NCBI GenBank assembly: GCA_947177545.1
Contig: CAMWVF010000091.1
Coordinates: forward strand, 1-5,641
From: an uncultured Clostridia bacterium
Lineage (GTDB): Bacteria; Bacillota; Clostridia; Oscillospirales; Ruminococcaceae
Direction: 5' to 3'
Length of the DNA stretch: 5,641 nucleotides
Below the pieces are notes generated by a model, which was not told the origin of the DNA, made no database searches, and saw only the letters and a list, made by a program, of their open reading frames with translations. Of this stretch, positions 1-5,641 are shown in pieces. Positions within the stretch are counted from its first letter, which is position 1; the number at the start of each line of letters is the position of its first letter. A program made the translations under genes and the position numbers.

Positions 1-3
1 ACT

Positions 4-762
4 TTAGGCTGGAGGATATTCAGTAACAGCTCTTGCCGTACTGCTGTCAATTATCTGAATTTCCTCTGTGTCGCTTGAAATAAGAAAGACTTTGCCGCCG
101 TCCTTGTATATTTCAATGGGCGGAGTCAGCGAGCTTTCAACAGTTGAAACAATTTCCATGGTATCCAAAGAAATTATTGTAAGCGTGCTGCCTTTAAGAC
201 AGTATATATACTCTCCGTCAGTTTTTATAACGTCAGCCTCCGAAACGTTTTCGCCGTATTTTTCTTTATCGGTGAAATCGTATGAGGAAAGCTCGGAAAA
301 ACTTTCGTTTGGAGCCTTTTGAGAATACACTATCGGTTCTTCCGTATTGTCGGGGATCGTTGTTTCTTCTATAGGTTTATCGCTGTCTGCGGAGCTGTTG
401 CTTCCGTTTAAGTCGATACCGGTATAGATGTTGAACAGATCGTCGTACTCATCGTACGAAACAGGCGGTAAAGCCTTGAAAGTGATCTGGTCTTCGAGGG
501 TTTCCTGTTCAATTCGGTTATGGTTGTATGCCGTCATGCCGAATACAAATACGGCGCAGGCGGCAGCGGCAGCTATGGTCCTTATTATAATAGTGCGGCG
601 TAATACAGAGATATTCGGACCGGACTTTGATGTTCTGTGTTCCGATTCCATTTTGGACCTTGCGTTCTGTGCTTTGAGCATTTTCGCAATATTGTGAGGC
701 GCCAGTTCATCGGGAACTTCAGCCTCGCTGATAAGCTCGTTAAGTTTTTCTTCAAATTTCAT
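4..762 (-). CDS. Membrane-anchored beta-propeller protein, probable anti-sigma partner, apparently truncated
   Basis: A 252-residue protein encoded just downstream of an ECF sigma gene. Seen: a charged N-terminal segment (residues 1-55) with a PDELAPHNIAKML motif around residues 17-29, one hydrophobic helix at about 58-78 preceded by RR/R, an acidic Ser/Thr-rich linker (about 85-165), then the start of a propeller-like domain with SEADVIKTDGEYIYCLKG at about 174-191. That stretch resembles the DEADIVKTDGxYIY opening of the Pfam Beta_propel family. From family knowledge, such proteins commonly follow ECF sigma genes in Clostridia and usually run to about 600 residues. The predicted topology is N-terminus in the cytoplasm to hold the sigma factor, propeller outside. 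No HxxxCxxC zinc anti-sigma motif is present. Odd: TAA at 4-6 stops the domain after roughly one blade, so this may be a frameshifted or nonsense-mutated gene, a genuinely short form, or a sequence error. The anti-sigma role is inferred from position and topology. The start is supported by a strong ribosome site. Confidence 0.78.
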   Translation of the reverse strand: MKFEEKLNELISEAEVPDELAPHNIAKMLKAQNARSKMESEHRTSKSGPNISVLRRTIIIRTIAAAAACAVFVFGMTAYNHNRIEQETLEDQITFKALPPVSYDEYDDLFNIYTGIDLNGSNSSADSDKPIEETTIPDNTEEPIVYSQKAPNESFSELSSYDFTDKEKYGENVSEADVIKTDGEYIYCLKGSTLTIISLDTMEIVSTVESSLTPPIEIYKDGGKVFLISSDTEEIQIIDSSTARAVTEYPPA

Positions 763-770
763 AATTCCGA

Positions 771-779
771 CCTCCTTTC
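771..779 (-). promoter_or_regulatory. Shine-Dalgarno site of the propeller protein gene
   Basis: On the minus strand this reads GAAAGGAGG, a near-perfect match to the 16S anti-Shine-Dalgarno, eight bases before the ATG at 760-762. It fixes the start and lies in the 20-base gap after the sigma stop codon, so the second gene of the pair has its own strong translation initiation. Confidence 0.9.
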
Positions 780-782
780 TGT

Positions 783-1316
783 TCAGCGTTCGTCAAGCAT
801 TTGTCTCAGCTTTATCTTGGCTCTTGCAGCCTTTGAGCGGACGGTATTTGCAGATAATCCCGTCGCCTTTGCGATCTCCTCGCTTGTATAGCCCGAAACA
901 ACGCTAAGTGATAAAATAAGCCTTTCTTCCTCGTTCAGTCGCCTGAACTCATCCATTATTTCCAATCCGCTGTAATTTATCTCTCCGGATCCCTTTTGTT
1001 CTACACTATTTTCGAGATCATCTAAGTCGGTCCGGTAATCTCTTGTCTTTATATATTCCTTCTGCTTGTTTTTTATCTTTACAGTAAGGATCTTGATTAT
1101 CCAGGCCTTGAAAGCTTTTTCATCTCTTAATTTTTTTATGGAAGAGTAGGCTTCCAGAACTGTGTCACTAACCACATCGGAAGCGTCATGCTGATTTTTC
1201 AGGTTGACCAGAGCGATACGGTACAATTCCTTATACACAAGGGAATACAATTCAGCAAACGCGTCAGCGTCTCCTGCCCGAGCTTTTTTGACGCGCTCGG
1301 CGAAATCGGTATTCAT
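783..1316 (-). CDS. ECF-type RNA polymerase sigma factor
   Basis: A 177-residue sigma-70 family protein of the extracytoplasmic-function type, which directs RNA polymerase to a specific promoter set. Seen: region 2 at about residues 18-85, including DAFAELYSLVYKELYRIA and DASDVVSDTVLEAYSSIKKL (core binding) followed by AFKAWIIKIL (-10 recognition helix region). A polar linker covers about 86-120, and region 4 at about 123-173 includes RRLNEEERLILSL and the helix-turn-helix YTSEEIAKATGLSANTVRSK (-35 recognition). There is no region 1 or 3, and the length is usual for ECF factors. The start ATG is preceded by GAGAGGTGA. The gene lies 20 bases upstream of the membrane propeller protein in the same direction, the classical sigma/anti-sigma arrangement. 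Its regulon cannot be read from this window. I see no GGAAC-type ECF promoter upstream, so autoregulation is not evident; transcription probably starts at the housekeeping-type promoter at 1563-1591. Confidence 0.95.
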   Translation of the reverse strand: MNTDFAERVKKARAGDADAFAELYSLVYKELYRIALVNLKNQHDASDVVSDTVLEAYSSIKKLRDEKAFKAWIIKILTVKIKNKQKEYIKTRDYRTDLDDLENSVEQKGSGEINYSGLEIMDEFRRLNEEERLILSLSVVSGYTSEEIAKATGLSANTVRSKAARAKIKLRQMLDER

Positions 1317-1556
1317 TCTGTAATATCACCTCTCAGCCACTCTTTTTATATTTGGCATTGATAATGACATTGCACCGTTTTTCACCCTTAATGAACCTGT
1401 CATTATAGTAGTGGCAAAAGAAGTCCGTTTTGTTGCATCGTTTTTTGAGCTTTGGAACATTGCACAAAAATATTTCAATTTTTGTCTAAAAACAAAGCGT
1501 TTTGCACAATTACGGACTAATATTTCAATGTCATGATCAAATAATAAACACTCTGA
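1317..1556 (-). other. Long untranslated leader of the sigma gene with repeated motifs
   Basis: If transcription starts about seven bases after the -10 at 1563-1568, the sigma mRNA has a leader of about 240 bases. I see no convincing gene in it on either strand. It contains an 11-bp direct repeat AATATTTCAAT at 1469-1479 and 1519-1529 (50 bp apart), TTGCAC at 1370, 1460 and 1502 with the variant TTGCAT at 1433, and a 9-bp inverted repeat ATAATGACA (1361-1369) / TGTCATTAT (1398-1406). Function unknown: the repeats could be protein binding sites, and the inverted repeat could fold in RNA with a 28-base loop. I could not match it to a known riboswitch class. Confidence 0.45.
1326..1334 (-). promoter_or_regulatory. 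Shine-Dalgarno site of the sigma factor gene
   Basis: The minus strand reads GAGAGGTGA, followed by T, matching the 3' half of the extended Shine-Dalgarno (GAGGTGAT). The spacer to the ATG at 1314-1316 is about eight bases after the GAT. It supports the chosen start. Confidence 0.75.
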
Positions 1557-1562
1557 CTATTT

Positions 1563-1591
1563 ATTATAACAATTTTTTTGCCAAAATTCAA
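1563..1591 (-). promoter_or_regulatory. Leftward housekeeping-type promoter for the sigma/propeller operon
   Basis: The minus strand reads TTGAAT (1586-1591), a 17-base spacer, then TATAAT (1563-1568). TG sits one base before the -10 hexamer (TGTTATAAT), giving an extended -10. This is a near-consensus vegetative sigma promoter facing the sigma gene, with a predicted start near 1556. A perfect inverted repeat lies directly upstream. Predicted by eye; no start-site data. Confidence 0.7.
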
Positions 1592-1599
1592 CCCTTAAA

Positions 1600-1630
1600 G
1601 CTAAAAGTTTACTCTTTCATAACTTTTAGC
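1600..1630. repeat. Perfect 10-bp inverted repeat between the divergent promoters
   Basis: GCTAAAAGTT (1600-1609) and AACTTTTAGC (1621-1630) are exact reverse complements separated by 11 bases. The centre, near 1615, is about 59 bases upstream of the predicted leftward start and about 105 upstream of the rightward one. It begins eight bases beyond the leftward -35. That position suits a dimeric activator site for the sigma operon. A terminator is less likely because no gene ends here and no good T-run follows. The regulator is unknown. Confidence 0.6.
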
Positions 1631-1684
1631 GGTCGGGGATAAGTACAAGCATGGGAACGTCCGCAAAATTCGGCACTTTTACTA

Positions 1685-1713
1685 TTGAAATAAACGGGGA
1701 AAAATGCTATAAT
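1685..1713 (+). promoter_or_regulatory. Promoter of cdd
   Basis: TTGAAA (1685-1690), a 17-base spacer, and TATAAT (1708-1713) with TGC directly before the -10, so an extended -10. This is close to the consensus vegetative promoter. The predicted start is near 1720, giving a short leader of about 28 bases before the cdd ATG. Confidence 0.85.
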
Positions 1714-1732
1714 TTTTTATAACAAACTTTTG

Positions 1733-1738
1733 AAAGGA
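1733..1738 (+). promoter_or_regulatory. Shine-Dalgarno site that decides the cdd start
   Basis: AAAGGA lies nine bases before the ATG at 1748-1750. An in-frame TTG at 1730 directly abuts and overlaps this site, so it would put the ribosome site inside the coding region. The ATG is therefore the right start. Confidence 0.85.
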
Positions 1739-1747
1739 AATTTTGCC

Positions 1748-2134
1748 ATGACAGACAAGGAATTGCTGGAAGCTGCCGAAAAAGCCATGAAAAACGCTTA
1801 TGCGCCATACTCAAATTTTAAGGTGGGAGCAGCCCTGCTCTGCTCCGACGGGATTGTCTTTACAGGCTGCAACATTGAAAACGCAAGCTACGGTGCGTCC
1901 AACTGTGCGGAACGTACAGCCGTTTTCAAGGCTGTTTCGGAGGGTCACAGGGATTTTTCTGCAATAGCTATCGTTTCTTCAAGCGGTGAGGAGACTTTCC
2001 CATGCGGAATTTGCAGACAGGTTCTGGCGGAATTTGCCCCTGATATACGGGTTATCCTCTCAAATAAGGAAAACGCTCCCGTTTCCTACAAGTTTCAGGA
2101 AATTATGCCATATATTTTCAGCCTTGAAAACTGA
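1748..2134 (+). CDS. cdd: Cytidine deaminase
   Basis: A 128-residue cytoplasmic enzyme of pyrimidine salvage that hydrolytically deaminates cytidine and deoxycytidine to uridine and deoxyuridine. Seen: YAPYSNFKVGAALL at residues 18-31, the substrate-contact segment GCNIENASYG at 40-49, the zinc/catalytic motif NCAERTA with Cys53 and the proton-shuttle Glu55, and PCGICRQVLAEF with Cys86 and Cys89. These three cysteines and the glutamate fall at the positions known for the short homotetrameric Bacillus-type enzyme, and the full length fits that class. All key residues are intact. Counting from the ATG at 1748 gives the canonical numbering, which supports this start over the upstream TTG. The gene has its own extended -10 promoter. 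No hairpin terminator is visible after the TGA, so some transcripts may read into the next gene. No other nucleoside-metabolism gene adjoins it here. Confidence 0.97.
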   Translation: MTDKELLEAAEKAMKNAYAPYSNFKVGAALLCSDGIVFTGCNIENASYGASNCAERTAVFKAVSEGHRDFSAIAIVSSSGEETFPCGICRQVLAEFAPDIRVILSNKENAPVSYKFQEIMPYIFSLEN

Positions 2135-2152
2135 ATTGTAACTGTTCTGTAA

Positions 2153-2181
2153 TTGACTTTGACCGAAAAATGTTATATAAT
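2153..2181 (+). promoter_or_regulatory. Promoter of the GHL10 lipoprotein operon
   Basis: TTGACT (2153-2158), a 17-base spacer, and TATAAT (2176-2181). The predicted start is near 2188, 37 bases before the ATG at 2225. It sits in the 90-base gap after cdd and gives the two barrel genes a promoter independent of cdd. Confidence 0.85.
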
Positions 2182-2213
2182 TACTTTATCGTTAAATTAT
2201 TCGTTTTCGGGAA

Positions 2214-2220
2214 AAGAGGT
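2214..2220 (+). promoter_or_regulatory. Shine-Dalgarno site of the GHL10 lipoprotein gene
   Basis: AAGAGGT ends four bases before the ATG at 2225 (the AGAGG core is five bases away), slightly close but acceptable. The reading frame is open back to a TTG at 2153, but that codon is the first three bases of the -35 hexamer and cannot be in the mRNA from this promoter. The site and a lipoprotein signal both support 2225. Confidence 0.75.
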
Positions 2221-2224
2221 TACT

Positions 2225-3799
2225 ATGAAAGCTAAAGTTAAGTTCCGTTTTTTTGCTGCTGTAATTGCCGCCGCTGTCATTTTTTCGTCATGTGAGAAGG
2301 TGTCCGAGACGGAGGACATGGTGAGTCTTACCCATATTTATCCAAGCGAAACGGTTTTGCAGACCGAGACGGAGCTTACAGACGGCTTTGAAGTACAGCA
2401 AGCCGCTGAAACAACGTCCCAAACCGAGACCGCGGAGACTTCTGCCTTGACGACCGAGGAAACGGTTACTACAACAGAGACTGCCGCTGCGGAAGCAACG
2501 TTCGCCGAACCCACAACAGCTGCGGAGACCCGTACCGAAACGGAAATTACAAAAGCCACCATACAGTATGAAAGCCCCTCGGAGGCTTTGACCATGCCTC
2601 CCGAAACAACAGCAGCCTCTTCGGAGGCAGCTTCGCAGGAAACTACCGTAATAGCCACCGCTGTTGCAGGCGTTACCGATGTAAATAACAGTTACAGCGC
2701 GGTAAATTTTTCTGAGCAAAAGGGCTTCTGGATAAGCTATCTGGAATATATGTCCATAATGAAAAATAAGTCGGAAAGTTCCTTTAAAAAGTCGGTGGAG
2801 ACTTATTTTGACAACATTGCAGACCTTGGCTTCAACACGGTGTACGTCCACGTCCGCGCATTCGGGGACGCTTACTATAACTCGTCTCTTTTCCCCTCGG
2901 GGGAGCAGTTTAACGGTACTATAGGTACTAAAAATAACTTTGACGCGCTGCAAATCATGATAGACTGCGCTCACGCACGGGGGCTTTCAGTCCATGCTTG
3001 GGTGAACCCTATGCGGCTTATGACGGCGGCGCAGATGCAGGGTATTGACGATAAGTACCAAATCAAAAAGTGGTACAAAATCAAAAAAGGTACATATATT
3101 GTTGAAACAGGCGGACGGCTTTATCTTAACCCTGCCTACAGCGAAGTTACCGAACTTATCGCCGATGGCATTTCCGAGATAATCAACAATTATGACGTTG
3201 ACGGCATTCAGATAGACGACTATTTTTACCCCACCACAGCGGCAAGCTTCGACAAAGCCGCATACTCCGCCTCGGGGACTTCTCTTTCCCTCAGTGGCTG
3301 GAGGATTTCCAACGTGAACAAAATGGTGAAAAAGCTGTATAACGCAGTACATAACGCAAATGACACCGTTATGTTCGGCATTTCCCCGCAGGGCAGTCTT
3401 GAAAATAATTATGACGAGCTTTACGCTGATGTGAGGACTTGGTGTTCGGAAAGCGGATACTGCGACTATATTCTGCCGCAGGTGTACTTCGGATTTGAAA
3501 ATGCCGCCCTGCCATATGATAAAGTGATTTCAGAATGGAGCGGCATGGTGACGAACAGGAATGTCAAGCTCGTTATCGGGCTTGCGGCGTACAAAATAGG
3601 CGCGGCGGACAATTACGCGGGGTCAAGCGGCAAAAATGAGTGGCTGAACAACAGCGACATCATGGCGCGGCAGATGACCTCCGCACAGAGGCTTCCCAAC
3701 TACGGGGGAGTCGCGCTGTACAGATACGAGTCGATTTTTGCGCCGGGAAGCGACGTTGCGGCGCAGGTAAATAAAGAATTAAAAAACATTTCCAAATAA
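2225..3799 (+). CDS. GHL10-family glycoside-hydrolase-like lipoprotein
   Basis: A 524-residue exported protein. Seen: lipoprotein signal peptide (KAKVKFR, hydrophobic core, lipobox IFSSC with Cys23), a low-complexity Thr/Glu/Ala/Ser tether at about 45-150, then a TIM-barrel-like domain at about 165-515. Conserved GHL10 (Pfam PF02638, formerly DUF187) segments appear in order: FWISYLEY (168-175), VYVHVRAFGDAYY (206-218), HAWVNP (257-262), LYLNP (299-303), VDGIQIDDYFYP (325-336), FGISPQG (384-390), ILPQVYFG (416-423) and a closing GGVALYRY (494-501). The acidic pair Asp331/Asp332 is intact, so it is probably catalytically competent. From family knowledge, E. coli DigH (YddW), a GHL10 member, cleaves denuded peptidoglycan glycan strands, so a cell-wall glycan is the best guess for the substrate; this is inference. 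The lipobox has Phe at -3, where Leu is commoner. It is followed after 41 bases by a diverged barrel protein, probably in the same transcript. Confidence 0.93.
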   Translation: MKAKVKFRFFAAVIAAAVIFSSCEKVSETEDMVSLTHIYPSETVLQTETELTDGFEVQQAAETTSQTETAETSALTTEETVTTTETAAAEATFAEPTTAAETRTETEITKATIQYESPSEALTMPPETTAASSEAASQETTVIATAVAGVTDVNNSYSAVNFSEQKGFWISYLEYMSIMKNKSESSFKKSVETYFDNIADLGFNTVYVHVRAFGDAYYNSSLFPSGEQFNGTIGTKNNFDALQIMIDCAHARGLSVHAWVNPMRLMTAAQMQGIDDKYQIKKWYKIKKGTYIVETGGRLYLNPAYSEVTELIADGISEIINNYDVDGIQIDDYFYPTTAASFDKAAYSASGTSLSLSGWRISNVNKMVKKLYNAVHNANDTVMFGISPQGSLENNYDELYADVRTWCSESGYCDYILPQVYFGFENAALPYDKVISEWSGMVTNRNVKLVIGLAAYKIGAADNYAGSSGKNEWLNNSDIMARQMTSAQRLPNYGGVALYRYESIFAPGSDVAAQVNKELKNISK

Positions 3800-3825
3800 A
3801 AATATATGTGCAGAACAAAACAAGG

Positions 3826-3832
3826 AAAGGAG
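3826..3832 (+). promoter_or_regulatory. Shine-Dalgarno site supporting a TTG start
   Basis: AAAGGAG lies eight bases before TTG at 3841. The first in-frame ATG (3892) has no such site and would delete the charged part of the signal peptide, so TTG is the start. No promoter or terminator is visible in the 41-base gap after the GHL10 gene, which suggests co-transcription. Confidence 0.85.
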
Positions 3833-3840
3833 TGCGCAAA

Positions 3841-5641
3841 TTGAAAAATAAATATATAAAACGGTTTGCAAGCCTTTTTACTGCGGCGGCAATGGCTTTT
3901 TCCTTTGCGGGACTTGCCCCTGTTTCCGTCTTTGCGGAGGAAGACCCTCCCAAGGTCACGGTGATAGCTCCGCAGCCCGAGATAAATCGGGACGAGGATT
4001 TACCCGCCTTTGAGGAACCCGAATTTACGCCTATGTACAGCTTTCCCTCGCAGATGAGGGGCGTGTACATAACCCCCGGGGTAGACTTCGGCGTACAGCC
4101 CGATGAGGGCGAGCTTGCGGAGGAGGACATGATTTCAAGCGTTGAAAAAATGCTTGATACCGCAGAGCAGAACCGTCTCAACTCGGTGATAATACGTACC
4201 GACAACGGTAAGGAAGCTTTCTACAGTACGGACACAAACGAGACCGTCAGCCGCAGCCTTATCGAGTACGCTATTGAGGGCGCGCAGGAGCGGGGTTTTT
4301 ACGTTTATCTGAATTTCAGCCTTGACTTTGTTCTTGCGGAGCTTGACGATATGGAGCTTCAAGCAAGGATAGACAGGCTTGCGATAATCGTTCACAGCTT
4401 TACGGTGAAGTACCCTGTTGACGGCATTATTCTGGACGGGTACTACTCCTCAAAAAACGACAGCGCCCTTAATGATTATGTGAAAAACGGTTCGGGAATA
4501 GGCTTTGACAACTGGCTTTTAGACAACGGCGCGTATGTTTTCAGCCTTGCGGCGGACGCTGTGCGGCGGACAAATAACACTGTCCCAGTGGGTATTTCCC
4601 TCAACGACGTGTGGGCTAACTACACCACCGAGGAAAACGGTTCGGAGACCTCCGTACGGTTTGAAGCCCTTACGGACGGCTATGCGGACACGCTAAAGTA
4701 CATACAAAAGGGCTATGCGGACTTTATCATGCTGAAAGCCGAGGGCTCTCTCTCCGACGACAAAATGCCATTTAATGAGATAGTAAGCTGGTGGAACGGT
4801 CACGCAAAAGAGGCGGACATTCCGCTGTACGTCCACCATATTAATGAGCAGATTTGCACCGATGCGGACGGCTGGGGTTCACCCGACGAGCTTGTTAAGC
4901 AGGTCATTGCGGCAGGGGAGTACGACAAATACGGCGGCAGCGCGTTCAACTCCCTCAAGTCCCTTGATTCGGACGTTATGGAGTCCACAAGCGTGCTTAT
5001 GAAGCACTATGACGATAATATCGACATTGAGGGTCTCAACAGCGAGCTGGAAATGACCCTTCCCTCAAAGACCACTTTCAAGACGGAAGAGCCTACCGTA
5101 ATTTTTGCGGGTTCTTTCGACCCCAACTTCCCCGTTTATTATCAGGGTGAGGAGATAGTTCTCAACGAGGCGGGACGGTTCTATTTTACCGAGGAGCTGG
5201 ACGTTGGCGTAAACACCTTTAAATTCCAGAGCAAGGCAAAGGTCATCACATACAAGATAACGAGGACGGTAAACGTGCTGAAAAGCGTTTCCCCCACGGA
5301 CGAGACAATGCGGGTAGAGGAACAGTCAACGATCGCTCTTAGCGCAATTGCGTACCGCGGCTCTGTTGTTACCGCAAAGGTGAACGGCAAGAGCATTTCC
5401 CTGACAGAGGTGGAGGGACAGCTTGACGAGCTTGACCCTAACTCCAACTACACGAAATATGTTGGGTACTATACCGCTCCAAACGGCAAGCGTGGCGAGG
5501 ATATTGATTTAGGCAATATCGAGTTTTACGGAACGTATTCCACAAGGACGGGGGACTTCAACGAAAACCGAACGGGCGCGCGTATCATAGTCAACGCTCT
5601 TGCGGAAGTTCTCAACGATTTCAGCGGAAGCCTTTTAAGAG
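3841..5641 (+). CDS. Secreted GHL10-like barrel protein with degenerate active site and beta-rich C-terminal region (partial, 3' end beyond window)
   Basis: An open frame of 600 codons with no stop in the window. Seen: signal peptide with KNKYIKR, hydrophobic core and a VFA cleavage site after about residue 32, then an acidic Pro-rich linker to about 68. A TIM-barrel-like domain at about 70-375 has strands recognisable as MRGVYIT (72-78), SVIIRT (115-120), FYVYLNF (153-159), VDGIILDGYY (193-202), VPVGISLN (248-255), DFIMLK (294-299), PLYVHH (328-333) and GGSAFN (365-370). Order and spacing parallel the upstream GHL10 protein, but the key motifs are altered: IDDYFYP becomes LDGYYSS, HAWVNP becomes YLNFSL, ISPQG becomes ISLND, and LPQVYF becomes MLKAEG. 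From about 405 the sequence turns into beta-rich, probably Ig-like modules (GSFDPNFPVYYQGEEI, VGVNTFKFQS, ITYKITR). Extracellular, possibly wall-associated. Likely either a non-catalytic glycan binder or an enzyme with altered chemistry; function not known. Homology to GHL10 is inferred from motif order. Confidence 0.85.
   Translation, partial: MKNKYIKRFASLFTAAAMAFSFAGLAPVSVFAEEDPPKVTVIAPQPEINRDEDLPAFEEPEFTPMYSFPSQMRGVYITPGVDFGVQPDEGELAEEDMISSVEKMLDTAEQNRLNSVIIRTDNGKEAFYSTDTNETVSRSLIEYAIEGAQERGFYVYLNFSLDFVLAELDDMELQARIDRLAIIVHSFTVKYPVDGIILDGYYSSKNDSALNDYVKNGSGIGFDNWLLDNGAYVFSLAADAVRRTNNTVPVGISLNDVWANYTTEENGSETSVRFEALTDGYADTLKYIQKGYADFIMLKAEGSLSDDKMPFNEIVSWWNGHAKEADIPLYVHHINEQICTDADGWGSPDELVKQVIAAGEYDKYGGSAFNSLKSLDSDVMESTSVLMKHYDDNIDIEGLNSELEMTLPSKTTFKTEEPTVIFAGSFDPNFPVYYQGEEIVLNEAGRFYFTEELDVGVNTFKFQSKAKVITYKITRTVNVLKSVSPTDETMRVEEQSTIALSAIAYRGSVVTAKVNGKSISLTEVEGQLDELDPNSNYTKYVGYYTAPNGKRGEDIDLGNIEFYGTYSTRTGDFNENRTGARIIVNALAEVLNDFSGSLLR

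Noticed and set aside
68..891. Plus-strand open frames opposite the propeller protein and sigma genes
   Set aside because: They lie antisense to well-supported genes, have no recognised domains and overlap each other.
1402..1407. TATAAT on the minus strand as a second, nearer sigma-gene promoter
   Set aside because: No acceptable -35 hexamer lies 16-18 bases upstream; the promoter at 1563-1591 is much better. It could still be a weak or ECF-dependent start.
1361..1529. Repeated TTGCAY and AATATTTCAAT motifs as a CRISPR-like array
   Set aside because: The units are only 6-11 bases, unevenly spaced and lack the long identical repeats of a CRISPR array.
1600..1630. Inverted repeat as a transcription terminator
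   Set aside because: The stem is AT-rich, no T-run follows on either strand, and no gene ends next to it.
2135..2224. Terminator between cdd and the lipoprotein gene
   Set aside because: No stem-loop with a following T-run is visible; the gap is occupied by the downstream promoter and leader.
2288..3352. Minus-strand open frames opposite the GHL10 lipoprotein gene
   Set aside because: They are low-complexity or Cys/Arg/Gly-rich translations of the complement of a clear coding gene, with no recognisable domain and no credible ribosome sites.
3660..5447. Several minus-strand open frames under the second barrel gene
   Set aside because: The plus strand here is one uninterrupted 600-codon frame with signal peptide, ribosome site and barrel-like motifs; the minus frames are its shadows.

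Overview
The window looks like chromosomal DNA of a Gram-positive Clostridia member, most likely a Ruminococcus-like Oscillospiraceae. The reasons are strong Shine-Dalgarno sites of the AAAGGAGG type, textbook TTGAnn-17-TATAAT promoters, an ECF sigma factor paired with a membrane protein carrying a beta-propeller domain, and a lipoprotein with a long Thr/Glu/Ala-rich tether. The genus is an inference from style; nothing here fixes it.

Layout. On the left, a minus-strand pair runs outward: an ECF sigma factor (783-1316), then 20 bases downstream a membrane-anchored, anti-sigma-like protein (4-762). Its beta-propeller domain is cut off by a stop codon six bases from the window edge. A divergent intergenic region of about 430 bases (1317-1747) follows. 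It holds a leftward promoter, a rightward promoter, a perfect 10-bp inverted repeat and a long repeat-containing leader for the sigma gene. On the right, the plus strand carries cytidine deaminase (cdd, 1748-2134), then from its own promoter a GHL10-type glycoside-hydrolase-like lipoprotein (2225-3799). After 41 bases comes a second, much diverged secreted TIM-barrel protein (3841 to beyond the window end) that starts at TTG and has no stop in the window.

How the genes work together. The sigma factor and membrane protein form a probable signal-transduction pair in which the extracytoplasmic domain controls a sigma factor in the cytoplasm. cdd is a stand-alone pyrimidine-salvage gene with its own promoter. 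The two barrel proteins are probably one transcription unit acting outside the membrane, plausibly on cell-wall or other glycans. The first keeps the conserved GHL10 active-site motifs. The second has the same fold order but has lost nearly all of them and carries a long beta-rich C-terminal region.

Most interesting points: the tandem intact/degenerate GHL10 pair, the apparent truncation of the propeller protein, and the architecture of the sigma-gene control region. I found no mobile element, CRISPR array, tRNA or rRNA.
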